NCBI GenBank assembly: GCA_018894105.1
Contig: CM032128.1
Span: 28,853,299-28,917,298, forward strand
Length of the DNA: 64,000 nt
Direction: 5' to 3'
Source: Jacaranda mimosifolia
Taxonomy: Eukaryota; Streptophyta; Magnoliopsida; Lamiales; Bignoniaceae
Shown: positions 1-11,500 of the stretch, piece after piece
Numbering within the stretch: the stretch's first letter is position 1
Layout of the letters: every line of letters begins with the position of its first letter
Program-made: the position numbers and the translations under genes
The notes under the pieces: generated by a model
The model's database searches: none
What the model was told of the DNA's origin: nothing
Seen by the model: the letters and a program-made list of their open reading frames with translations, nothing else

Positions 1-971
1 GAACCATCAACAAAAAAGGTACCAATAGATATAGCAATATAGTTTGCCTTTTGTGAAGTTTTTACAACTTTTTTCTTTATTACATTCAACATCCTAAACA
101 ATCAAAGTATCACTTGTCTTACTCTTTTACACATTTGAGGGTCTTCCCAAGCAAATAAACCACATTTATTATTCATAAAAACACAATCGTGAAACCTCAT
201 ATCTGGATTTTCATCTATCCATAATTAAGGTTTTCAATAGAGGAGGTATGCCGCAAAAACAAATGGCAACTTCACTTGTAGCCACTTTTCTTTCATCTTC
301 TACAAAAATTTGTTGGAGATCTCGTTGGCACAAAAAATCCAAACGGGCCTAACTTATGGAACCTAAAAGCCCAACTTAACGACCACGTAAGTGGCATACC
401 AGTTGCTCCATTAATTTCTCGACAAAAGTCCTTTTGAGTCTTCAAATTGAAAAAAAAAAAAAAATCATTTAGTGGATACAATATATGAAACTAATAAAGA
501 ATAATACGAAATTTAAACAAACTTAATTTATGGACCAAAATACAGTTTACCCAAAAACTGATAAAAGCTTTCTTAGCATTCCTCAATAGTGCTTGGCAAA
601 CTTAGGAATGGCACCCGCAGGGAATGAGGGGTGGGGGGAGCTACTCCCCCGAACCCCAACCCATCCCCCATCCCCGTCCCCAATCCCGGGCGTGGGGAAA
701 TTTTAACCCCTGTCCCTGTTCCCCAAATCCTTGTGGGTCCCCCAAAATAATATACGTTGCCAATTTAGTACCAAATTTATGATTTGAAATTAGGAATAGA
801 AATAAAAATTATATTTAAATTATGTTTTTTTATTATTTTATACTTTATGATTCATTAATTAATATAATTTAGATGAAATTAATAAAATTGTAATAATTTA
901 ATCCATATATAGTATCAAATACAACAACTTTAACTTTGTAATGTAGTTGCCATTTATACTGTTTTTCGATA
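1..971. other. Intergenic DNA, no gene seen
   Basis: AT-rich DNA with only short, compositionally driven open frames. The one distinct piece is a GC-rich patch at about 602-750 with runs of GGGG and CCCC. It begins TAGGAATGGCA, and a weak inverted match (TTGCCATTTATA) lies near 948-960. Plant hAT-like non-autonomous elements often begin with a similar AGGGATGGCA end, so this may be a degenerate one, but no clear target-site duplication was found. Confidence 0.5.
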
Positions 972-1560
972 ATTTATTGTGAGTTAAACAAAAACAAGCC
1001 CAAATAAAGCGGGTCAAAAATCGGCATTCTTTCTTATTTTATCCAATAAATGCCAGGCCTAGGTAGGAGGTGAAATTACCACAATTTCATTAATTACTAA
1101 CAAGGTAATTGTTATTTTTACTTTCTATAAATCATGCCAATTTTTTTAAGTTCAATTTAATTTAGAAGTTGCATTATAATATATGTCGTGCGTGCTATAT
1201 ATTAAACTCAATTTAACTCTAGCTAGTAATTGTTAATTATAAGATTTTTCATAACCTAATTACTTAGGTAAACTTACTGTTTAATTAGCTAAAGAATTAA
1301 TATAAATAATTGGACTACATCTAATGCAATCCTACTTAGTTTGAACGAAAAATAATAAAAATCTAGCACACTCGATCTCCGTTGATATGTACACTCTTAA
1401 AATTACATCTTTATGAAGTTAAGTGCAAAATTCAGCACCCGGGAAATCCAACCTTGGATTAAAAATTGTGTAAAACGGTCTTGCTCCAAGCTAAAAATAT
1501 TGTGCATACACTTCTATGGTAATAAATTATGACCGGCCAGTTGCTGAACCAATTCATGTT
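972..1560. repeat. 589-bp direct repeat, left copy
   Basis: This block is repeated at 8006-8594 with the same length, no indels and about 15 substitutions (roughly 2.5%, mostly transitions, counted by eye). It ends exactly where the Mutator-like element begins, and the other copy starts exactly where that element stops. It is AT-rich and has no coding potential. It does not start TG or end CA, so it is not an LTR. Confidence 0.9.
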
Positions 1561-1660
1561 AAATAGCAATTTACCCCCGTGTGTTTTAAAAAATGGGCAA
1601 TATACCCTCCTATGAAAAATAAATTTTCAAAATACCTCCATGTGTTTTAAAAAATTATGC
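1561..1660 (+). repeat. MULE left terminal inverted repeat
   Basis: About 100 bp that pairs, inverted, with 7902-8005. Shared blocks include the ACCTCC/ACCCCC runs, TATGAAARATAAA and CAAAATACCTCC(A/C)TGTGTTTTAA. The match is imperfect at the outermost bases. Confidence 0.75.
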
Positions 1661-2608
1661 TCACCGCCTCCTGCAACATGTTTTGAAGGATTGTTAGCAA
1701 TTTTTTGACCGAATGGACAGAACTACCCTCAGATGAAAATAAACAATTCGAAGCTCATTTTTCAGACCAAATTTGAAAACTCTTTGGAGAGCGAAATATT
1801 AATACCCTAAAATTAAGAACTGTAGCTTGGATACCCCTAAATCGCCCGTGAAATTCGACCATTTACTACAATTGTAAGTTGATTGATTCAAAATTGAAGG
1901 CCCAGACCATTGCAGAAAGTGGTGTGAAGGCCTGGGGTTGAGGATTTAGTGTTGCGCAAGGTATGTAAACCTTTTTTTTTTTTTCTTGTTTTGTTTTTGT
2001 GTTCTTCTATTTTGTACGTTTGCATAAACTTTTTCTGGTTCTTTTGTTTGTTTTTCATGTACAATGGTCAAGCATGCTCTAAGGCCCCGGTTTCTAACTT
2101 TGTTGCCCAGATGGAGTTTGTGCTTTATTATTATATGTTATTTAAATGTTGTTGTTGTTGGACTGTTGGTCTGTGTGCTTTTTGTGGCCCATTTTTTGCC
2201 CTTTTAGGGTTCGAATCATATTGTTGGACTGTTGTTAATGTAGAGTCAAAACTTTTGTACCCATTTGTCTGCACTTGTTAATGTAAGGTCCCTAAAAATA
2301 TATGTTATTTTAGTGGTCCCAATAAGATAGAACCTAAGAAATACTTGAAACACTGTGCTTACCTTGTTTAAAGCAATATTTGATAGTGCACTTATCCTAG
2401 ATTATTTAATGGCATTATACTATGCTTACTTAGATAAGTTTACTACTTCACACAGTGCATTATTGTTCCTAATGTAGTTAGTTAGCTATAACTGATTAGT
2501 TTGATGTTTTTAATAATTATTTTCATTTCTAGCTTCCAAGTTTTTTAGTGAAATGTTGTTCTTACTTTTATGCAGATGGTTCATTATTTTCCTTATTTTT
2601 GTATGCAG

Positions 2609-5600
2609 ATGGGTGAGTATCATGATTTAGAAATTTGGACTGGGGGTGAATTTGTGAGAGCACCAAAATTGATGTATAGAGGAGGGACATTAATACACAT
2701 AAAAAAGTTAGACTTGGACTATTTGAACTTGGATCTTCTATGGGACATATATGTAAGACATGGAGGGAAGAAAGGGATAGTTAACTTCTATTATAAAATA
2801 TCTGGCCTTCCATCTGAACTTGCATACAGGAAAATAAATACTGAGGTTACTGATTACAACATAGTTGACCTTCAGAGGCATCATAGAGGTCTAGATATAC
2901 CTGTGAAGATGTATGTGGAAGAGGTAGCAGATCCAATCCAAATTATGGATAAGCATGGGGATATCATAAGGTTGGAAGATCTTCAGAAAAGCAACAACAT
3001 GGAAGTTGATCAAAATGTTAGAGGAGCCAATTCTACAAATGAGGAGACACAACCAGATGAGATGTAGTTTGAGGGTTTGAGTACACAACCACATCAGCTA
3101 GAAGAGGCAGAAGATGAAGTACTTGATGAACAACAAGCTCATGGTCCAGAATAACAACTTGATGTTAGGGATTTAATTGAAGCAACTGGTGTTCATTTTG
3201 ACGTAACTAAAAAGGGAGAGCAACCTAAGGTACCTTCAGAACAACCTGCTGCTGCTCATCATGGGGAAGATGCATCTGCACAACAAGAAAAACATCATGA
3301 TCCTACTGAAGAAGTGCTACCTAATGCTCAAGAAGAAGAACATGTAACTGAACAAGAAGAGCAACCTGATTTACCTTCAAAACAACCTGCTGCTGCTAAA
3401 CATGGAAAAGATGCACCTGCACAACAAGAAGAACATCATGGTTCTACTAAAGAAGTTCTACCTAATGCACAAGAAAAAGAACATGTAACTGAACAAGGAG
3501 AGCAACCTAACTTACCTTCAGAACAACCTGTTGCTGCTCAACATGGAGAAGATGCACCTGCACAACAAGAAGAACATCATGGTCCTACTGAAGATTTTGA
3601 GTTTGGGCAAGACTTTCATCTAGGTGAAGATTTTGAGTTTGCGCAGGATTTTGATCTTGGTGAATATTTTGAGTTTCATTTTCAAGATGATGAGGTTAGA
3701 GTTGAAGAGCCTTCAGAATGTCATGGTCCAGAAGAAGACAGAGATGCAGATCTTCAACCTGAAGAGGATAGAGTTCAATTTGCTAGTCCATCAGATTCAG
3801 AGGATGAGGATTATGAGCAAGATGAGTCAGAGAGTGATATTGAGATTGATTCAGATGCACCAAGCCTTGTACTTGAGGATTTGGAGGGTTCTAGTGATGA
3901 TGATATATTCTTGGAGAGAAAAAGAACTAGAAGAGAGTTGATGAATAAGTTAAAAAAGGTCATGAAGGCAAAGAAAGGGAACAGCAAGAAGCCACAGATA
4001 GCTCAACATGTAGAAGATGAAGACTAGTATAGTGACTTGGGATAGAAGATGAATTGAGAAGTTTGAGTGGATCAGATGATGAAGTTCCAAAGCATCCACA
4101 TTTCAGAGATGGTCAAAACATGAAAGACTTCAATATGGTAGTAGGGATGAAATTCAGTAATGCACAGGTCTTCAGAGAAACCTTAAGGGTTTAGGCTGTG
4201 AGGGAAAGGTTTGAGCTTGATTGGATCAGAAATGAAAAGGTCAGAATAACAGCTAAATGCAAAAATGAGAGCTGCAATTGGAGGATCCATGCCTCTCAAA
4301 TCCAGTAAAGTGGAACTTTTCAAGTCAAAACTATTAAAGGAACACACACATGTCCAAGAGTTGATCAAAATAGTCTTGCAAAGGCAAGTTATTTGGCCAA
4401 TAGAGTGGAGAATATTATCAGGGACAATCCCAAAATTTTAGTTGATCAGTTGAAGAATACAATCCAGAGGAAGGTGAATCTTAATGTTAGTACATGGAAA
4501 GTGATTAGAGCTAAAAGACATGCATTACAAAAAATCAGAAGAGTGGATGGCCAACAATATGGAAAACTGTGGGATTATTGTGCCACAGTTAGAGAGATGA
4601 ATCCTGGAAGCAAGCTTTTATTGAGGAAGGTTGAAAACAGTGAGCCTCCTATTTTTGAGAGAATGTACTTCTCACTTTATGCCATGACAAAGGCATTTGA
4701 AGCTTGTAGACCTATAATAGGTTTGGATGGATGCTTCTTGAAAACTGCTTATGGAGGACAACTTCTGGTTGCCATAGGAAGAGATGCTAATGATAATATG
4801 GTGCCTATTGCCATAGCAGCTGTCCAAGTGGAGAATAGAGACACTTGGACTTGGTTTTTGAAAGAGATGCTTGATGATATTGGACATATGAGATGGACTT
4901 TCATTTCTGATAGGCAAAAGGGTCTTATGGAGGCATTGGGTGATGTGGCTCCAGACAGTGAACACAGATATTGCTTGAGACACATGTATGATAACTTTAA
5001 GAAGAAGTTCAGTGGACAGAAGAAGAAGGAGTTGTTCTGGAAGGCAGAATCTGTTGGCAGGAAGATAGATTTTGAGCATTATATGAAATTGTTGGAGGCT
5101 GAGGATCCAAAGGTGAATGAGAATATTGAGACGGCAGCTGAATGGTTGAGGAAAACTCCCCCTGGACACTGGGCCAGGTCATATTTTTCTACTTATTGTA
5201 AGAGTGATATATTGGTAAATAACCCTTTTGAGTCATTTAACAGCTATATTCTTGATGCTAGGGACAAACCAATAATTACTATGTTTGAAAGCATCAGGAG
5301 TAAGTTAACGACAAGGATTCAGAGAAAGAGGGCTGGGATGGAGAAATATGTTGGATGCATATGCCCAAATATCCTCAAGAAAATCAATAAGATCCAGAGG
5401 ATGACTAGGTATTGCCATGCTAGGTGGTGTGGGGACAATGAGTTTGAAGTTGATTCTCCAGATGACAAATACATTATGGATTTGGAGAAAAAAAACATGT
5501 ACATATGGGATGTTCCAGTTGAATGCTTATCCATGTTGTCATGCATTTGTAGCTATTTTAGAGAGAAGGTTAAAGTTGGAAGATTATGTTGATGACTGCT

Positions 5601-6541
5601 ACAAAAGGACACATACTTGAAGGTGTATGACCATATGATCCATGGGGTTCCTAGGCCAAATGACTATATTAAGACAAATTTTGAACCTCTAAAGACACCT
5701 CAAATCAAGCAAAAAGTTGGGAGACCAAATAAGCTAAGAAGAAAGGTCCTGATGAATTACATAGGACTACATCAACAAGAAATGGGCTTACACATACATG
5801 CAAAAATTGTCTGCAAAAAGGTCACAATAAAGTTTCATGCAAAAACCCCACTCATCTTAAGTCCAAACATTACAAAGTTAAGTTTTTAGACTTCAACTTA
5901 TAATTGCATATGTGTATGTTCAATAAACTTTATCGACATTGTTGTATGCATCTTGCAGGCTGCTGATACGCCACATGCTGCAGCTCCTTCTGAGTCCCCT
6001 GATCAAGATTCTGAAGTTCCTCCAGTTAGCCAAGATTATCCAACTCAGAGAAGCATTGTGGATCTGCCAGCACAGCCTTCAAGAAGAGTAAGATATAGTG
6101 TTTTTTTTGTTTACTGCTGTCATTGGTAGTTTAGTGAACTGGTTTAAATGTAGAGTATTGTTGCTCCTCTAATAGTTTGATTTAGCTATACCTCATTTTT
6201 TTCTCTTTCTACAGAAACAAGGTACTTATGGAGGTCAAGGTACAACTTACCAGGGTCCCAGAAATGCAGCATTACTTGGGGGAAGAGGCAAGGGAAGAAG
6301 GGGATCTGCTGCAAAACTTCAAAGAGTCTCTGCTGCTTCTGCTGGATTAGTTGCACCTCCAACAAATCATGCATCAACTGGAGTGCCTGCACCACCAATT
6401 GAATCAGCTACACCATCTACACCAATTCAATCTCCTATTGTGGTTGCAAATGATCCCAAAGCAACCAAGAGAAAGAAGAAGCAAACAGCTAATGAGGTGT
6501 TGCCAAATATCAAGAAAAGAGCAGTTGAAATGAGAGCATAG
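2609..6541 (+). pseudogene. mudrA-type MULE transposase, decayed
   Basis: Transposase of a plant Mutator-like element, which would bind the terminal repeats and cut and paste the element. The likely start is ATG 2609, right after a splice-acceptor-like TATGCAG. Domains in order: PB1-like N-terminal domain (about 2609-2920); acidic linker with 47-residue repeats (3233-3590); MuDR N-terminal region (about 4048-4390); DDE core with GLDGCF near 4727, ISDRQ near 4907, CLRH near 4975 and NPFES near 5225; SWIM-type PCCHAF near 5529-5547; CCHC knuckle (CKNC...GH...C) near 5800-5850; two introns (5877-5958 and 6088-6214); basic tail to TAG 6541. In-frame stops lie at 3065, 3152, 4192 and 4306, and frameshifts near 4028-4047, 5510-5545, 5615 and 5745, so it cannot make a full protein. 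Family identity is sure; the exon borders are inferred. Confidence 0.85.
3233..3590 (+). repeat. 141-bp in-frame minisatellite within the transposase
   Basis: About 2.5 tandem copies with period 141 bp (47 codons), starting at 3233, 3374 and 3515 with CCTTCARAACAACCTG. Each encodes a Glu/Gln/His-rich unit with the motifs APAQQEEHHG and EHVTEQ. The period is a multiple of three, so the frame is kept. It lies in the linker between the PB1-like domain and the DNA-binding region. Confidence 0.85.
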
Positions 6542-6874
6542 TAGCTTTGGATGTTATGTTGATGTCCTGGACTGCTAGGGATATGGTTTTTTGTGTTTTG
6601 GGAACAATTATATGTTTTGTAGGTATGTGGTTGTGGGCATGTCTTTTGAGGCAAAAGAAGCCCTTCTTGACTTGTGTGGGGTTTGGAATATGTTGAATAC
6701 ATTTGATGTATTTATTTCTTATGTTGAGTGGTTGAGCACTTTATTGAACATTGTGACTTGTTCTTATCAAAGTATTGCCACTAATCTTCTTTTGACCAAT
6801 TTGCACTTTTTTTTTTTTGTCATCACAACTTTGATTTTATTGGTATTTTGTTGGATCACTGGTGATTGTGAATT

Positions 6875-7178
6875 GAATTGGTTGGATGTTGGATGTTGCT
6901 TTTTGGTTGGATGTCTGAATATGCCAAGATAGATTCTTGATTTTTTTTAATGAAATAATAGCAATTTACCCCCCTGTGATTGCATAACTTAGTTATAAAA
7001 TAGCAATATACCCCCTTCATTCTAGACAGTGAATTGGTTGGATGTTGCTTTTTGGTAGGCTATCTGAATATATGCAAGATTGATTCTTGTTTTTTTTTTA
7101 AATGAAATAATATCAATTTACCCCCCTATGATTGCATAACTTAGTTATAAAATAGCAATACACCCCCCTTATTCCAAA
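6875..7178 (+). repeat. 156-bp tandem duplication containing TIR-like motifs
   Basis: Two tandem units (6875-7030 and 7031-7178) that both begin GAATTGGTTGGATGTTG. Each unit contains ATAGCAATTTACCCCCC or a close variant and a second AATAGCAATAYACCCCC. This is the same motif, in the same direction, as the left end of the element. The block lies between the transposase 3' end and the GRF gene. Confidence 0.75.
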
Positions 7179-7256
7179 CCGTGAAGAAGACATAAATGCA
7201 AGAACTAAAGCTTCATTTTATAACAAAAATCAACAACTTTTACAGAAGACAATTCT

Positions 7257-7697
7257 TCACTTCATAAGCATTACAACCACCAAAATTGTCAACAAAACAG
7301 CGATTAAGATCCAATACACATGGACAACATTTGCAGAATTCCCATCCTTCCTACATACAGCTACATGTGACACCCTAGAAACCACTTCTTCATCTGCCAA
7401 ATCAATTTCCTCACCACCATAACATGGATCAACGCCACACTCCTCTGGGCATGTAACTGGAAGACCACTTGGAGACTATGTTGTTTTGATTGGCATACAC
7501 CATTCGAAGAAATTGCATCGTTGAAGAGAAAAACAGTAGTAAAGCTTACCAAATGAGTTTTTCCTCTCATTCACAACAACTCGAAGGGCAGCGTCTACCA
7601 AGCATCTACATATTGGAGGCCTCGCATACCTCAAGTCAAGTGCAGGCTTGCTCAATCTGAACCTATTCCTTGCACTGTTGGAAGAAGAAGATGCCAT
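7257..7697 (-). pseudogene. GRF-type zinc-finger, membrane-anchored MULE accessory protein (one stop)
   Basis: Small protein convergent with the transposase. From ATG 7697 it reads a Ser-rich start (MASSSSNSARNR), then a GRF-type finger: C30-x-C32, then YYC55, C61 and FFEW at 63-66. The frame is broken by one TAG at 7476-7478, then continues unchanged through an acidic stretch (GGEEIDLADEE) to a hydrophobic tail (YWILIAVLLTILVVVMLMK), probably one membrane segment, and ends in TGA at 7257. An upstream in-frame ATG at 7796 would add 33 residues. GRF fingers are thought to bind nucleic acid, and similar small proteins accompany some plant MULEs. Its tail-to-tail place next to the transposase recalls mudrB in maize MuDR, but I see no sequence reason to call it mudrB. 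Its function is unknown. Confidence 0.75.
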
Positions 7698-7901
7698 TCT
7701 TGATAAAAATTTAGATTGAAAAGATAAAATTGGAAATTTTAGTGTGGGTGCTACATTTGGGTCTATTGAGATGATGGGGGAACGAAAAGATTTCATTTAT
7801 TGAGGAAGATGGGGGTAAAACGGACTTTTTCAGCATAAAAAACTATAACCAGTTGCATTCATAGGCGCGTGGAGAACACCAGCACCAAAAAGGGGTGCGC
7901 T

Positions 7902-8005
7902 GCATGATTATTTAAAACACAGGGAGGTATTTTGAATATTTATCTTTCATAAGGAGGTAACCTGTCTATTTTTTTTAACACAGGGAGGTCCATAGCAATT
8001 TTCCC
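7902..8005 (-). repeat. MULE right terminal inverted repeat
   Basis: Inverted partner of 1561-1660. The repeat ends with AGCAATTTTCCC against the right copy of the 589-bp block. Confidence 0.75.
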
Positions 8006-8594
8006 ATTTATTGTGAGTTAAACAAAAACAAACCCAAATAAAGCGGGTCAAAAATCAGCATTCTTTCTTATTTTATCCAATATATACTAGGCCTAGGTAG
8101 GAGGTGAAATTACCACAATTTCATTAATTGCTAACAAGGTAATTGTTATTTTTACTTTCTATAAATCATGCCAATTTTTTTAAGTTCAATTTAATTTAGA
8201 AGTTGCATTATAATATATGTCGTGCGTGCTATATATTAAACTCAATTTAACTCTTGCTAGTAATTGCTAATTATAAGATTTTTCATAACCTAATTACTTA
8301 GGTAAACTTACTGTTTAATTAGCTAAAGAATTAATATAAATAATTGGACTACATCTAATGCAATCCTACTTAATTTGAACGAAAAATAATAAAAATCTAG
8401 CACACTCGATCTCCGTTGATACGTACACTCTAAAAATTACATCTTTATGAAGTTAAGTGCAAAATTCAGCACCCTGGAAATCCAACCTTGGATTAAAAAT
8501 TGTGTAAAACGGTCATGCCCCAAGCTAAAAATATTGTGCATACACTTCTATGGTAATAAATTATGACCGACCAGTTGCTGAACCAATTCATGTT
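8006..8594. repeat. 589-bp direct repeat, right copy
   Basis: Second copy of 972-1560, in the same orientation and of equal length. It begins at the base after the MULE right end and finishes with AACCAATTCATGTT, the same bases that precede the MULE left end. The DNA beyond it (GAATCCTAAT...) is probably the original right-hand flank. Confidence 0.9.
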
Positions 8595-11500
8595 GAATCC
8601 TAATATCCTTTAATTTCCAATTATAATTTCTTACGTAGTACGTACTTTTTAAAACTAAATAAAAATAACTGATGTCTCTAAATTTCGTACTATATGTATG
8701 CCATTCCTTTGTTATATACAGTAAATATTATTTATGGAATTGCCTAAATATCAAGAAATTCTGGAAACAGATTAATTTCTCAAAAAAATTGTAAAATATT
8801 TATATACAACGATTCATATTACAGGTGTATATATATACTCTCTTTCTTAGGAATTTTTGGACAGAAAGAAGTATGCTCAGGGGATTAGAAAACCCTAGCT
8901 AGTTTCTTGTCCCCAAGAAAACAAACCTAAAACCCTAACCCTAGAATTCTATACCTATTGTAATTAATGTAAATTAATAAAGAAATTAACACAAAGCAAA
9001 GAGTGGGTTCCAGAAATATGCTTCATTTCGAGGCGACACGAGCACTTTCCCGGCGTTCCCTCCCACCACCACCCCTCTTCCCCTCTCTTGGAAACTATCA
9101 ATATTTTCTCTATGGATTCTCGTGTGCGTTTATTCCAAATCTGCCCCTAATTGTCCACCCCAAACTACGGAACTTACCCCCCTCCCCCCCCCCCACACAC
9201 ACACACAAAAAAAAAAAAAACTCTTTAATTTCTCCTTCATTTTCTACCCAAGTTTCAAAAGGGAGCTGGTAATCATGGCCATGCAATAATTAATTATATA
9301 TATTCATCCAAAAGGGCACTGGTGGTGGCTGGTTAATTTTCCGCTGTAATATTAATTGCAACTTGGGAAAATTTACCAACTTTAATAAATGAAGAGCGTA
9401 TTAATGGTGATTTGTTGAGGATCCAGATGGTCAGTTTGTTGGCGCAATTAAGCAGCTGGCTGAGGTTGACTTATCGCCTTTCATCGTGTTCTTAAGTTCT
9501 TGGATCAACTGAATGAAGTTATTGATGTGAAAATTAACTCTAATCTAATTTATAACCACTCTATTTAATTATTAATTTAGTAATCACATAGAATTTGCAG
9601 TAGCTAGCAAATTCCCAACTACAAGACCTTGTTTGTTTTCGGTATAAAACTTCATAATCCAGGAATTAATCATAGATTTTATCCAAAAGAATAACACGGT
9701 AAAAGAAAAAAAAAAGTTTGATCTTTGGAAATAATGCATGCTGCTGCGCTGCAGCCAGCAGACGGATAATCGGCTGGATAAAGGCTAGAGGGGTCCAATA
9801 GCAACAATTAGCAAATCTTGGAAAAGTGGAACACAAAACAACTGACTCGTGGCAGTCCAGTTCCTCCGAACCTGGCCGCGAAACCTGAATCGGTGGGGGG
9901 GTTCTGTCCAAAAGTATTAAAAGAAAAAAGGAAAATAAATTAAATGAAACGTTTTAATTTAACCTAACTGGCTGGTGTATCGAATCCCACCACAGCTAGC
10001 CCTCCTTCTTTCACCAACTTACGATGTCTCATTTCACAAATTTCAAGATGATTATACATACAGAGATATATGTACACAGTTTTTTTTGTTTTTTTTTTTT
10101 TGTTCTGTCATATAAAAATTAAAAAAAAATAAAAAAGAGCGAAAGACTAGTTTTGATTCGGAGAGAACTGACGAGATTATATATAAATAGATTCATCTGC
10201 AGTATTACTGGGAAGTCGGCTTTCATATATATCTAGTAAGTCTTATCATCTTCTTTGCAACTTTCTAAGTTTTTAGGGTTTTCCTGCAGGTGATCATTTT
10301 CTCTTCTTGTTTTTTGTGATATTCCTGAACCATAATACAATTAAGGTGAATGCCTTCTTTTAATTTCCACTTCATTTGTTGTTGGGTTTATAACACACGA
10401 CTTAATGCGTTTGCAGTTTAATATTTTCTTCAGTACTTTTTTTCATTCTTTAATTATTTCTGTTGATAGGGTTTAGGAAGTTTTCATGGTAAGCGAGAGA
10501 CGTGGGTCCTGCCCCCTTAGTGTGGAGTTAGCAGTTCAATGAATTCATCACACACACACAACCCATATTATACGCATACAATTACATAAATTTTCAAGAA
10601 TTGGGCTAGCTAAGAGAATGTTAAACAGCAATGGCAGGTGCTTTATAAATTTCACAGCAAAAAAGATCACTATAGAGAGAGGGAAAAAAAATTGAAAGTG
10701 AAAATTTCTTTTATTTATATACACGCACGCCAAGAATTCGTTAGATTTGAATCTAGACCTCACATTTATATGCCATACTCATGTCATGGGGCAGATGGCC
10801 ATCAACAGGATGAGAATTTCTTATATTATGTTTCTTGTTGCATATATTTTTACTCACTAAAAGAAGTTGAAGTGAAGTTAATGTTTGAACAATATTTCAC
10901 GGTCATATATGATCATTTCTTGCCATTTTTATTATTTCCTGCTAGTCCTTAATTAATCACATTATGCACATGAACACACTTTAGATATATTAATACTAAA
11001 TGAATTGAACACTTCTGATCAGTAACATTAATTGTCTAATTGTCTTATTAATTTACAGTTGTACTTTACCACTAGTAGAATACGATAGTGTTTGAAAATA
11101 GTTTTGACTGAGCCAGTAAGTGGAAGACAGAAGGCACAGAAACAAAGAGGAGAAATTCTACCTAGCTAGTTTAATTTTTTTTTTTTTGTACTAGTTAGAG
11201 GACATGCACTGCACAACAAATAAATAAAAACTCCTTATAACCTTTTGACGAGTGCGATTTCCAACTCGACGGTCAACAGATTTCTACTTGGAAAAGCCAA
11301 ACAAAATCGCCCAATCGTTTTCTTAATCTCATTGTTTACTGGCTATAAACCCTTTTACTATTATTATTATTAACTTTTTTGAAATGGAGTAATTCTCACT
11401 CCTTTTCCCAGGCCCAGTACTTTTAATATATCATATGTAGGATATTTTCTATGTATCATATAAATATTTCCATGTCCGTACACAGTTTGGCTTCTACACA

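Larger units (their letters stand above)
1561..8005 (+). mobile_element. Mutator-like transposable element (MULE) with transposase and GRF gene
   Basis: About 6.4 kb with imperfect terminal inverted repeats of about 100 bp. The left end carries AGCAATTTACCCCC and TACCCTCCTATGAAAAATA, and the inverted right end carries the matching CTATGGACCTCCC and TACCTCCTTATGAAAGATA. It holds a mudrA-type transposase on the plus strand and a GRF zinc-finger gene on the minus strand, tail to tail. Both are broken by stops, so the copy is not autonomous. No 9-bp target duplication abuts the ends (flanks TTCATGTT and ATTTATTG). Instead the element lies between 589-bp direct repeats. Confidence 0.85.

Noticed and set aside
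1949..2281. 110-codon open frame in the MULE 5' part
   Set aside because: Phe/Cys/Leu-rich translation from T-rich leader or intron sequence, with no domain.
972..8594. 589-bp repeats as LTRs of a retroelement
   Set aside because: No TG...CA ends, no primer-binding site or polypurine tract; the enclosed genes and TIRs are Mutator-type.
9003..9272. 89-codon open frame
   Set aside because: Passes through C/CA/A low-complexity DNA; no homology features.
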